64,000 nt of DNA from assembly GCA_950295325.1 (NCBI GenBank), contig OX485804.1:17482001-17546000 (forward strand). The letters run 5' to 3'. The notes below the pieces were generated by a model. That model made no database searches. It was given only the letters and a program-made list of their open reading frames with translations, and had not been told where the DNA came from. Positions 46,421 through 57,820 of the stretch are shown piece after piece; positions within the stretch are counted from its first letter, which is position 1; each line of letters starts with the position of its first letter. Source of the stretch: Polytrichum commune. Its lineage: Eukaryota > Streptophyta > Polytrichopsida > Polytrichales > Polytrichaceae. Made by a program: the position numbers and the translations under genes.

Positions 46421-46720
46421 CACTACAACAAATTGGGTATTTTGTGACTAGGGAAATATGACTGGGGATGACTGGTGACTACATGCAGTCACATTTTGCC
46501 AGGTCTCGACCCTTGGGGGGTACGAAATTCAGAAATATGACTCGCAGTCATATTTGACTGTCGTATTCGGCAAATGTACTGTATACAGCGTATGGGAACG
46601 ACGGGTGCCTTTATAGGGAACAATGGGGAACGTGTCTGGTGGACGCCTAGTCATATGTGGCAGTCACATTTTTCTGTGAGTCATATTCTTCAGTCACATT
46701 CTGACGAGGACCATTTTTTT
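46421..46720. repeat. CACTA left subterminal repeat region
   Basis: Short words such as ATATGACT, GTCATATTTGACTG, AGTCACATT and GAGTCATATT recur about a dozen times in both orientations. They are mirrored on the right side, especially at 51.6-52.55 kb and 50.1-51.0 kb. Confidence 0.75.
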
Positions 46721-47096
46721 CCTTTTTTTGGGCAGCCCTTGAAAATTCAGGTTGCCCTAGACGGGCCGCTTGTGTTTTTGCCCCATGACTCATTATCTAG
46801 TATTATGGTTTGGAATATTTATTTAATAATGACAAATTTTGGTCAAAATTAAGTACTTTGTGTGTTATAGTATGAACGGCAATGAAAATTGGGAATGGCC
46901 CATGTTTATTTATTGAATTGATAATTGATTGATGTTTTAGGAAATATAGGGGGAAAATTGGGGAGGAAATTTGAAATTGACTATTGCCAAGAGACTAATT
47001 GAACATGTATATAATTTAACTTAAATATATACCCACCTAAGTTTCATTTATACAACTTCTTGCTCGGACGGGAAGTCAATCACCGTCCGAGTCGCA

Positions 47097-47127
47097 ATAC
47101 TCTAAGTTGAGTGATGAGCTGCACACT
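47097..47127 (+). repeat. Stray copy of an exon segment
   Basis: GAGTGATGAGCTGCACACTT followed by CCACTGGCG nearly matches GAGTGACGAGCTGCACACTT followed by CCAATGGCG at 50709-50738 in the broken CACTA gene. It abuts the palindrome array. Confidence 0.55.
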
Positions 47128-47129
47128 TC

Positions 47130-47690
47130 CACTGGCGATCCGAGATGCCACTTTAAAAAAATATTGTTCCCCCTTCCCAAAAAGTTTCATAACTAATGCC
47201 CAAAAATTCCAAAAAAATCTAAACAATTCGCAAAAATTTCCAAAAATTGTGTTCATACAATATATCAATAGTTTCGGATCGTGTGATTTTTTTTGAAATT
47301 TCTTCGAATTGTTTGTAAATGTTTATGGGAGGTAGATGTTTTTTTTTAAATAAATTAAAATTAAAATTAAATGTGGCATCTCGGATCCGAGATGCCCCTT
47401 TCAAAAGGACAAATGATCTCCCTTGCCCGGAAAGTTTCATAGTTTGTTCAAAACAATTCCACAAAATTTGTCCTCCCACATTAGCTCAATAATTATGGAT
47501 TTTCTTAAATTGGTTATGAAACCTTATGGGCAGGGAGGATCGATTATCATTTTGAAAGTAGCATCTCGGATCCGAGATGCTACTTAAAAAAATATATTGA
47601 TCCCCCCTTCCCAAATTTTTTTATAACGAATGTCCAAAAATTCCAAAAAAATCTAAAAAATTTGCAAATTTGTGTTCACACAATATATCA
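47130..47690. repeat. Array of foldback units joined at GGATCC palindromes
   Basis: Three related segments each begin with GATCCGAGATGCC or GATCCGAGATGCT and contain CCCTTCCCAAA..TTTCATAA and AATATATCAATAGTTT-like blocks. Units meet at perfect palindromes GGCATCTCGGA|TCCGAGATGCC (47375-47396) and a 30 bp one centred on GGATCC (47556-47585). A preceding half-palindrome is at 47128-47141. Confidence 0.75.
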
Positions 47691-47699
47691 ATAGTTTTA

Positions 47700-48628
47700 G
47701 GGTTTTATATAAGTGTTTGACTGTGAGAGTGAGGATGTATGTGTGAGTGTTAGTGTGTGTGAGTGTGTGAGTGTGAGAGTGTGAGAGTGAGGATGTATGT
47801 GTGAGTGTGAGAGTGTGAGAGTGAGGATGTATGTGTGAGTGTTAGTGTGTATGAGTGTGAGTGTGAGTATATGTGAGTGTGAGTGTGAGGGAGTATGTGA
47901 AAGTATGAATGAGAATGTGTTTGAGAGTGTGAATGACAATGTATGTGTGTGAGTATGAGAGTGTGAGTGAGAATATGTAACAATGTGTGTGTTAGTGTAA
48001 GAATGTGAGTAAGAATGTGTATGTGGGTAGGAGTGAGAATGTAGTTGTGAGTGTGAGAATGGAAGTGTAAGTGTGGATATGAGAGACAAGCCAAAAGTGA
48101 GGAACTTAGAGTGTGAAACCCAATATTTATAATATTAGGGTTTACCATAAATGTGTGAGGGAATAAATGAGAATGTGTGTATGAATATGAGAGTGCTAGT
48201 ATAGATATAAGAGATAAATCAAAAGTGAGGAACTTGGAGTATGCAACCCCATGTCTTCACCAAATTCAATGACAAATGTATGTTTATATATTTTTGTGAA
48301 TGAAAATGTGTGTGTGTGTGTGAATATATGTGTGAGTGTAATGATAAGAGTGTTAGTGTGGACATGAGAAATAATCCAAATGTTAGGGTTTGGAATGTGT
48401 AACCTAATGTCTTCACCAAATGCATTGACAAAGGTATGTGTATATTTGTATGAATGAAAATGTGTGTATGTGTGTGTGTGTGTGTGTGAATTGACATGTG
48501 AGTGTAATAATAAGATTGTTAGTGTGAATATGAGAAATAATCCAAAGGTTAGGGTTTGGAATGTGTAACCTAATGTCTTCACCAAATGCATTGACAAAGG
48601 TATGTGTGTATATTTGTATGAATGAAAA

Positions 48629-48659
<31 letters not shown>

Positions 48660-49355
48660 ATTTGGAATGTGTAACCTAATGTCTTCACCAAATGCATTGA
48701 CAAAGGTATGTGTGTATATTTGTATGAATGAAAATGTGTGTGAGTGTAATGATAAGAATGTTAGTGTGGATATGAGAAATATTCCAAATGTTAGGGTTTG
48801 GAATGTGTAACCTAATGTCTTCATAAATGCATTGACAAAGGTATGTGTGTATATTTGTATGAATGAAAATGTGTGTGTGTGTGAATATGTATGTGAGTGT
48901 AATGATAAGAGTATTAGTGTGGACCTGAGAAATAATCCAAAGGTTAGGGTTTGGAATATGTAACCTAATATCTTCATAAATGCATTGACAAAGGTATGTG
49001 TGTATATTTGTATGAATGAAAATGCGCGCGTGTGTGTGTGTGACCCAATGTCTTTACCAAAACCATTGATAAAGATATGTGTGTGTGTGTGTTGAGAATG
49101 TGTGTGTATGTGAGAGAGTGTCAATGAGAATATGTATATGAATATAAGTAAGAATGCGTATGTGAGTGAGAATATATGTGTGAGTGTACGAATAAGACTG
49201 TTAATGTGGGTATAAAATATTATACAAAAGTTAGGAACTTGGAGTGTGTAATCCAATATTTTCACCAAATCCATTGACAAAGGTGTGTGTATGTGTGTGC
49301 GAGAGAGAGTGTGTGAATGAAAATGTGTGTGCATATTTATATATGTGTGAGTCAT
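47700..49355. repeat. GT-rich degenerate minisatellite
   Basis: The first part (47.70-48.1 kb) is degenerate GTGTGAGTGTGAGAGTGA. The second part repeats a unit of about 106-165 bp, recognisable by ACCTAATGTCTTCACCAAAT, TGCATTGACAAAGGTATGTG and TGTATGAATGAAAATGTG. Units start near 48402, 48567, 48673, 48809 and 48963, with weaker ones near 48250, 49042 and 49250. Long His/Thr/Ser-rich minus-strand frames here arise from the repeat and are not genes. Confidence 0.85.
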
Positions 49356-49582
49356 GTCTTGAGCAGTGTGACTCCCTTAAGTTATTATCAAATTCAAAAT
49401 ATTATGACTCTTTGTAGTCATAGTTTAGAGTCATTATGACGCACTCCAGTTACATTGGTATGATTATGACTCCTTGGAGTCATACAAATGTGGAGACATT
49501 GTGACTTGCTTGAGTCATGTTTTAACATTGCCACTCGTTGAAGTCATAAATTTTGTGAGATGTAATGTCCGTCTATTAACTC

Positions 49583-51477
49583 TTGTTCGTATTGAACAAT
49601 GTGGTTCCCGGGACATCCTCCATTTCTGCCGAAATGAACAATGTACTAGTCAATTTGATAAGAAAAATAGCTAATCTGCCTGATGGCATGCAAGTGGAAG
49701 TATTTTGTACAATTGATAGTTTCCCGGTAATTTTATTGCCGGTTTTGGAAATGACTTCGAATGAGCTTGCGCGTGTTTTTGAGAGCAGCCGTGACATGCC
49801 TCTGGGAGAGCCGGGCCCATCTCTAGAGCAGGGTGGTGGCTGGGGTGTAACCATCCGAGCAAATGGAAAAAACAACTTGCTGAAACGGATATCGATGATG
49901 ACGAGGACGAAGAAGACGAAGAGGAGACATCCGAGGACGAGCGGCCAAAACCAAAGAGGCGGAAGGTAAAAACATAAATCTTTCACGCCATTTCTCAAGT
50001 GGTACTGACATTTCCTGTAGTCTCTTGCATTTGCATACGCATTCAGTCGTTCGCGTTATTTGGGTCTCATTCCAATCACATATAGGAAAAATGTTGATAA
50101 CATATGTCCGCATATGCATATCACTCCATGATGTCATATTCGGACTCACCCGAACATGATACTTAGTGCAGTCATGTAATATAACTATAGGTAGTCATAT
50201 GACTCTGTCCAATCATATTATGCAATCGAATCCTTCCACTCGGTCATATAGTGTGACTCGATACAATCGTGTAACTTAGTACAGTCATGTAGGATGACTT
50301 CATGCAGTTATATAATGATTTGCATGTCTGTGTGTGTAGGGAAATGCAAATGAACCCAAGTCATGGCTGCTGCAATCTAGCGGAAAGAAGGGCAAGGTGG
50401 CCGATGAGGAGGATATCCTGCTGTCCCAAGACATGCAAGATACTCAATGAGCTTGTGAGATGGACGCCGACGAAGCATCGGCGGACAACGAGGAGGAAGA
50501 GGATGGCGCAGGGCACCGCAACGAGCTCCTTGACGAGCTGGAGCTCCGGGAGGTAAGCATTTTGTGGCGTATGGCTAAAAAAGGAGCCAATCCGGCACAA
50601 CTCCGCGAGAAGGTGCGTCGCCTCGGCCGGACGGTGGAGGTTGAAGGCAGTGACGGAAGCGCGCGCCATCGACAATCGAAGTTGAAGAACTTGTGGTGGT
50701 CGTTGAAGAAGAGTGACGAGCTGCACACTTCCAATGGCGGTCAACGTTCGTGGGTCGACGTAGACGAGGTGGGGTGCCCGACAGGGATCCACAGGCCTGA
50801 CTGGCTGACGCGACTACGCGGGTACTCTCACGACCTCGACTGGAGCGTCGACAACTTCAAGGCACACCCACAACCCTTCATAAGAAGTATGACTATGTCC
50901 AGTCATATGACTATGGTCAGTCATAGGTCACAATTATATTACTCATTGTTGTCATATATGATGATTATGGTGCATTCTATGAGTATGTCCTGTCATATTA
51001 TGCAATCATAGCCTACTGTGAGGTCATATATTGAGTATTGAAGCAGTTGTAACTTCACGCGGATTTTTTTTTTTGACAATTACGTTTTTTCTTGTAGACG
51101 CAGGCAGAGGAGGTCACTCTCGTATTGTCGGAGACGGCTAATGCGTTGGTGGAGGACGCACCCTTGCTGTTGGCCACGGGGTCCAATGTCAAATTATTTG
51201 ACTTGGACGAGGAGAACAAGGCTAAGGCGAACGTAGTGGCGCAAGGCATCATCGTGAGCCTTGCAAGAGGCTCACTCCACGGGCGACTCATTGAGGAGGG
51301 CAACGTATTAGTTTGCGTGCCCCAATCGAGCCGGGAGCATAATCCGTGTTGTTGTACGAGGGCAACAACGACGATGATCCTCTAATGCTGCGTTTGGGCG
51401 ATGCACTGAAGTCCATCACTAAGTGGCCATTGGAAGCACTTAAGGCTATCCCGCCGGAACCTCAACAAACCACTTAG
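49583..51477 (+). pseudogene. Broken CACTA second gene (TnpA/Ptta-like)
   Basis: Exon-like blocks lie on the plus strand. Block 1 ends with a Lys-rich then acidic stretch (KWKKQLAETD, then D/E-rich) and a basic KPKRRK before a GTAAAA donor near 49967. Block 2 starts after TGTAG (50340), reads GNANEPKSWLLQSSGKKGK, crosses an in-frame TGA (50448-50450), then continues through NELLDELELRE, KLKNLWWSLKKSDELH and WLTRLRGYSHDLDW. Block 3 starts after TTGTAG near 51098, with LFDLDEENKAKANVVAQGII and SLHGRLIEEGNVLVCV. It then needs a shift in frame and crosses TAA (51340) to reach LGDALKSITKWPLEAL and a stop at 51475. The VVAQG...LHG...V.V...LGDA...I.WP order resembles the C-terminal part of plant Ptta/En/Spm proteins. 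It would act in binding transposon ends, but this copy is not functional. Confidence 0.65.
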
Positions 51478-52949
51478 AATTCAGTAGTTTACGCATTTAG
51501 AGAAAATGTGGGAAAAATGAACACATTTGAATATGCTTGGAGACATAGACTACATAATATCATTCAAGTTATTTATATTTATCTGCTCAATTTGTGTGCT
51601 TAATTTTTTATTTGGCTTAGTCATATAGCGCATGATTTTAGTGTGTCGTCATTGCTTGGAATGTGCCCAGAAATGTGACTGACATTCAGAATTGTAAATA
51701 ATACGAATATAACTCAATACAGTTACAACAACGCACAAAGAACTATGCAATAGCACTCTCTATTACGCGAATATCACTCCATCATGTCACATTATGCATC
51801 ACATGTTACTAAGAATATGACTATAGGACGTCATATAATAATGTCATCCCCGCAGAAAATGTGAGTATCGCCTCAAAAAACATGACTACAAGCAGTAAAA
51901 AAACTAGCAGTCACATTCCACGTGGCCTGCCACGTCGGCAAAATTATGACACATGCAAGTCATATTACCGTAACACAATAGCTGGTTCGTCCCCTAGCGA
52001 ACGAATATTTATTTATTTTGAAAAAATAAGGTTCGCCTCTCAAAAAACTGAATTTCTCAATTTTCATTTTTAGCAAAAAAATCAGTAAACATGACCTTAA
52101 ATGGCTTAGAAACACCAAAAGATTGCAAAAATTTATTTATTTTATTTTCGTTTTTCTGTCTTCATAATTTCATAATTTTTACGTTTTTTATTTTTAGAAT
52201 TATTTTTGAACGAACCAGCTATGGTACTACGGTACACGTCAGCATAAAACATGACTACATAGAGTCACATGCCACGTCGGATAGGTATTTTTTCTGCCCG
52301 GGCAGGTCAAAAAATGGCACAGACTCCAAGGCTAGTCAAGGTATGCCCCACGTGCTGTGGGGATTGTAGAATCTGTCCTTTTATACGCCCCACAACCGTA
52401 TATATTCATATGACTCATGTCCGAAGCGACTCGTCGGTAATGACTAGACCCAGTCACCGCGCGCGTCATCCTCATCCGGAGCCTCGTCAGTCATATTTTG
52501 GGATTTTATGACTTAAGGCAATCATAAATTGCAGTCACAAAATACCCAATTTGTTGTAGTGATGTATACACTAGAGAAAATTAATGTTTCCTCTTCTTAC
52601 ACTTGTGTTTGTTCATACATGGCATGAAGAATTCATCCCCGGGTTGGTATGGTAGTTTTGTTAGAGGAGAGTATTTCATTAGTTTGCAAATGTGAAGAAC
52701 AAAACATTGTTTTTGACTCTTACCAAGGAAAATGGTTGTTGAGCAGTTGGCATACATGCAAGCTTTTGAACTTGTTCAATATGCTTGCATCTTCATTCTT
52801 TTGTGAGGTGGGCACCCACTATCCAATTTTTAAAAAATGAGATTGGTTGTAATTATTATGTGTGCCTTGTTTCCCAACCAAATATTGGTCTATTCCTATG
52901 GGACGGGGATGGTTGTGTGTCTAAACATGGTGATTGTTACCAAACAACA

Positions 52950-54520
52950 AAGTTAATTCAAAAAACCAAGTATATTGTCATAATGATGAGGCCACTACCT
53001 CATATTGCCACCTTCGCTGAGTGTTCATGCCTATGTTGTGTTAAAATGACAAAAAAACCCCAATTGTTGATTGTCCTCAAGCATATTACAAATGGTGCAA
53101 CATCCGATAATTTGGGGGAGGTCCTTCGTGGGAGTAGTTTTTAGCATGGTGCATTGATAAAGGAGTCTTTGGCAACTAAACTTGTAAGGTTTGGTGTTTG
53201 CAGGGTAAAACATGTGTGATTGTGAAATTGAAAGATGGCCCATGATTTCTCATTGGAATGCATCGTATGAGCCATCATACCAACCTCAGTATGCATACTC
53301 TTTTATAAGTTGTCCAATGTCCATAAAATTGAGGAAACATTGCATGCCCTTTACAACTACTTTACACACTCTCCTAAGAGCTTCCATGAACTAGCAAATG
53401 TGGCCACCATCATGGAAAGACATGGAGATCGCCTTCTTTGCAACGTGAAGACATGTTGGATAAGCATGCTCCAACCCACGAAACAAGCTCTAGAGGAGCA
53501 TCGAGCTATCCTCTTGAAGATGCGTGCGGACAAGGTCTCCAATGCACAAAGCCATAATGAACTTTGAGGTTATGTGCGCCCTTGAGCCTTTGATTGGTCT
53601 TGCATGCATTATGCCGATGATGAATGCCCTTGATTATCTCGTTAAGTTTTTCAAGATCCTGCTTGCTTTGTGGGCGACATGGTTGTGGCAATCGAGATTT
53701 TCCAAGCTAACATGTAGGGTGGGTATGTGGATCCCCAATCCATATACATGGCTTACGTTTTATGAGGGCTCAATGACCTTGTGAGCAATACATCAGAGGT
53801 TGTGGTCTTGGAATGGCTACCTAGCACAAACACCGGGAACATTGACCACATCGAGCCTTCAAGTTATTGGGACTAAAATTCTTCTGAAATTTTGTGCCTT
53901 TCCTACTAGTGCTTATGAGCTTGTACATCATAATTTTCTTGAAAGAGGTGTTTCCAATGTGCAACATCAATGCGGTATAAAGAGTATGCGAGGGGTTGGA
54001 ACAAACGTTCCCCTATTATGATGTGATGGAGTCACTTGGAATATGTATATTCACACTATTGGATGACTATGAATGCCAAGGAGTCTTTCCCAAGAAATCC
54101 GGTCATCTTCAATCCTCAATACTGTGTCAATAGATGCCAACATGACAATGTCATGGTTCCAACAAATGGGGATACTCAACAACCTGACATTCATGCATAT
54201 GCATCAAAATGTCAATGAAGAACAAATGCCGCATGGGCCGTGGAGAGCTATGGTGATCATAATTCTTTGTCCATGAACGCACTTCTTGCAATCTCGGTTT
54301 CCGAATATCGGAAGCTTGCTGGGGTAGTTGTGGTTATGGTAATGGGATTCATTGAGGATGAATGCACTTTCTCAACAATCACATACATGAACACTCAACT
54401 TCAAAACAGCCCTCATGAGCATCTCGACCTCACAGTCCGAATGTTTGTCAATTGTTGTACCAATTGCAGCAGTGCCCATTCGACGATGCTTTTACTCAAT
54501 AGAAGCAAATCAAGTAGAGA
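52950..54520 (+). pseudogene. hAT transposase relic
   Basis: Plus-strand fragments follow a plant hAT-type transposase in order. Early pieces are NLGEVLRGSSF and IKESLATKLVRFG (near 53110-53200). Then come FTHSPKSFHELANVATIMER and VKTCWISMLQPTKQALEEHR (53355-53510), and ALEPLIGLACIMPMMNAL (53578). The end is VSEYRKLAGVVVVMVMG with DECTFSTITYMNTQLQN and LDLTVRMFVN (54300-54450). The final block is the conserved hAT C-terminal dimerisation region. Many stops and frameshifts interrupt it. No zinc finger part or terminal repeats were identified. It lies just outside the CACTA element and is itself followed by a hAT-type MITE. Confidence 0.85.
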
Positions 54521-54580
54521 TACATTGCTTGCTTGTGTGCATGTGCATGTGCATTGTTTGTTTCAAGGATCGCCTCCGAT

Positions 54581-54812
54581 CAGTGCCTGGGGATATTTTG
54601 GGCACAATCAGTCAAATCCTAGCGTTCCCAAGTCCAACCAGTGATCTGTTGTGAGTCTTTCGGTTTTTCTTAATTAGTATGAGATATATTCCAATAGATT
54701 CCTCTAAAATCATGGGTAACTTTCCTGAAGTCTTCAACGTCAAACTTAACTGGTTCTTTCTCAAACTCAGCTGGTTCATCTGTGACTAGCGCTTGGTTCT
54801 CTGCGTTCACTG
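54581..54812 (+). mobile_element. hAT-type MITE, copy 3
   Basis: It begins CAGTGCCTGGGGATATTTTG and ends TTCTCTGCGTTCACTG. Flanking octamers CCTCCGAT (54573-54580) and CCTCCAAT (54813-54820) differ at one base. The interior aligns with copies 1 and 2. It sits about 60 bp past the hAT transposase relic, but nothing shows that the two are related. Confidence 0.75.
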
Positions 54813-54820
54813 CCTCCAAT

Positions 54821-56753
54821 TTCATTACGGCAATTTTGATTGCCCTTGGATTTCATTGACTCTAATGGGACATTGAAGTCGTGGTCATCACCATGGAAAC
54901 TTGAAGCATTGAAGGTTTTTAAGTTTCGATGATAATGGTCTGATTTGTAAGCTGTGTTATAACTTGTTGGATGGCAGCAGGCCATTGTGCTGCAGTTGGG
55001 CAGAGTCTCTTGAGACTGGAATCAACCCCCTCCGACATGGCATCTTGAAAATTGTGTTTAGTTTGTGCTGGTTTGGAGAATTATGAATGGCACTTGAGAT
55101 TCCTGGAATGAGATTAACTTAATTGTCTTTGAGTGCTTTGCTCTGTTAAAGTTCGATGTGTGTTTAAACTTTGTCGCCAAATGGGTGTGTTGAGTCACCT
55201 ATTGAAATCGCCATAAATGCAAACATAAAGTCCTGGAAATCTGTACCGTTTTTGATGATGCATTATGTTGGTCAGGGTTCGGGAGATTTTTGAGCTCAAC
55301 CAGCTAAAATCGGCCCCTTCACAACTTCTATCGGTTTTTTCCGGATTTGACCGGTTGCAAACTTGTTGCCATTAATTTGGACCGGCCAATATCCTATATT
55401 TTTTTTCAAGTGCCGGTTAATTTCCTCTTCATTGTAATGACAATTGGCCAAAAACTTGGGCATTGATAAGTAAGCCGGTTTTTCAATGTCGCAAAATCAT
55501 ATCTACAAAGAACATACACCATTCAACAACAACGTCCAAAGAACATATCAACATACAACAATAATATGTAATGATATCAACATCCAACAACAATGATCAA
55601 CAATTTATCTATAGCAGGAGTTGAACCTAAAATAACCCATCAACCAATTGATGGCCATGGATTTACTCTTCTATCATACTTAGGTCTTAAAACCTCGTAT
55701 TAGATTTGAGGCCACAGCATGAGGCCACAGCATGAGGCCACTATATGCAAAAATGAAATTCATCGACTGTTAGAGTCAAAATCAACAATATCAATCTTCA
55801 CGTTCAAGAAGAAAATGCCCTAAAAGGTATCTCTGTGAATGTGAAAATAATCATCTAAACTTTGTAGAGTTCCTCCATAAAGCTATTGCTTTCATTAGTA
55901 CGTTATCAAGATCACCATGAAGATCTTCCATAGACACACTCATAATACATTCTAAACGCTAGTTGTCAACAATGAAATGCAATAACGAAGCAAAAGCTTC
56001 GCATGTCCGCCATTCATCAAATCGCTACAAACCTACAACAAACACATAACCTAAACCCTAGAACTAGATGATATCTGGCCCTAGATGAATCAAAGTGAAT
56101 GAAATCCGCTTATTTCACAATTCATCCGAGTAAAAATCCTCCTCCTCAAAATGGTTGTTGGTTGAAATCCCATTTTTTTTTTAAAAGCACCGGTTTCACA
56201 TCCTCCACTTTCCCAATTCAACTAGACTTTTCACAAAACCAATCGGCCGCCATTACACTAAATACCAGTTCTCCCCGGACATTGATGTTGATGTTTTGTC
56301 AAACACGTCAAATTTTTGTTTCATGTGGTGCTCTTCCAACCTGTTGAAGCACACCTCTCTAGCCACTTAACCCCTCGTGTCTTGCGTGACCATAATATGG
56401 ATGTGAGCAATTTGCTCTAACCCTTTTGACACTAGTTTAGATGGTTTCTTGACTATTGCAAGTACTCCTCTTGTTCATGTTCAAGTCTACTATGTTTTGC
56501 CACGTGGGATTGTTCAACATAGTTAGCAATTTTTGGATTAATTCATCTATGGGAGGTGCTCTCAATTGGTGTACAGTGAACTAGGCCACGAACCAAAACT
56601 TGACATTTGTCACCTCCACAGTTTAGGGTAGCATATCTTAAACATGTTTTGTGTTGATCCTATGTGCAAATGATTCCCAATTGATTTGCATGACATTCAA
56701 ATGCAACATATCCTAAACATCTACAGTTGGACATGTGTTGGTGGGTGTAAATC
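54821..56753. other. Unassigned AT-rich DNA with MITE fragments
   Basis: ACCGGTT/GCCGGTT words cluster at 55310-55480, recalling the hAT-type MITE interior. CAGTTCTCCCCGGACATTG at 56268 is one end of that MITE family without its partner. GAGGCCACAGCAT is tandemly repeated near 55710. No gene is supported. Confidence 0.35.
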
Positions 56754-57162
56754 CCGGGGGGTGCACTCCATATGATTGTCCCTCACACGTGCAAAGAAAG
56801 TTTGCTACCCCTATATTATATGCCATAAATAATTTTTAAAATTATAATATTTTTTTCTACATATACATAACCATTGATAATATCTTTTGTATATATTTTT
56901 TGAAACTTTGAGTCATCTTTATTTTTGTAATAATTGTTTTAGTTCAATTATGCATCATTCTAGTTAGAAACAATATGTTTTATAAGAAAAAAAATCATCA
57001 AACTTGGTTACCGTTTTTTACTATGTAATAGACATCTTGCATATCTACCCATGAAAAAAAATTGATAAAATTTTGACCCATTTTGGTGGTGCAACTTAGA
57101 CAAAGTAGGATTTTTTTTGTTTGCACGTGGTGTTCAACTTGATAATGCAATGCACCCCCCTG
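56754..57162. mobile_element. Mutator-like MITE with 10 bp target duplication
   Basis: The ends are short inverted repeats, CCGGGGGGTGCA at the left and TGCACCCCCCTG at the right. Identical GGTGTAAATC flanks both sides (56744-56753 and 57163-57172). A 9-11 bp duplication fits Mutator-like elements. The 409 bp interior is AT-rich and non-coding. Confidence 0.72.
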
Positions 57163-57767
57163 GGTGTAAATCCATGTCGAAGGTGCATAGTTGTGGCACC
57201 ACTGATTCAAATAACAAAGCTTACCAAAAAATCACAAAGTAATGGATTCAAGATTTGTCAGCTGATTGAGTAGGTATATTGCCCCTCTTTGAATGAGGAT
57301 AAAAATATGTCATTTGAAGATGATTTGGGTGGAGATTTAATCAAGATACCAACCCCAATTTAATTCTAAAGTGTTGCCCCCATGACCACTATTGACATTC
57401 ATGTTATAATCCCCTACATAATAGAACTTCAGCATTTTAAATTTGGATTGTGAGTAGTCACCTCTAATAGCAAACATGTATATAGTTGGATTTGTCAATA
57501 AAAACTTTAGATCTTCATCTATGGTCTTTAAAATTGAGGTCACATTTTCTGGGCAAATTTGAGGGGAATTGGGCATGGGAAGTCAGGGGTTAAGAAACAC
57601 CATTCAACATTCACTTTGTAGGATTAACAACACACAAAGAGGATAGTATAATTAGCAAATCCAAATCAAGGCTGCAATCACTTTCCTTGTAATTTTGGAG
57701 CTCATATGAATACCTTATTCATCATCAAATTGAAGATTGTTGTACTTATTGAATGATCATGTAGCAC

Positions 57768-57820
57768 CCCCCCCCCCCCCCGCCACCACCACCACCACCA
57801 CCACACACACACACACACAT
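57768..57820. repeat. Compound C/CCA/CA microsatellite
   Basis: A 14-base C run, then CCACCACC repeats, then a CA run, with no spacer. Confidence 0.9.

Larger units (their letters stand above)
46421..52561 (+). mobile_element. CACTA (En/Spm-type) transposon, 6.1 kb, complete ends
   Basis: Both ends read inward CACTACAACAAATTGGGTAT followed by TTTGTGACT, a perfect 29 bp inverted repeat. ATG flanks it on each side (46418-46420 and 52562-52564), the 3 bp duplication typical of CACTA elements. Subterminal regions are dense in AGTCATA/TGACT words in both orientations, as expected for binding sites of a TnpA-like protein. Inside are a palindrome array (47.1-47.6 kb), a GT-rich minisatellite (47.7-49.35 kb) and a broken gene (49.58-51.48 kb). 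No catalytic transposase (TnpD/Tnp2-like) is recognised, so it is non-autonomous. Confidence 0.92.

Noticed and set aside
47697-48148. Overlapping minus-strand frames of 130-132 codons
   Set aside because: Both are translations of the degenerate GTGTGA repeat in two frames.
48579-49355. A 258-codon minus-strand open frame rich in His, Thr and Ser
   Set aside because: It is the direct translation of the GT-rich minisatellite. Neighbouring units give similar frames in other registers, and there is no start context or conserved motif.
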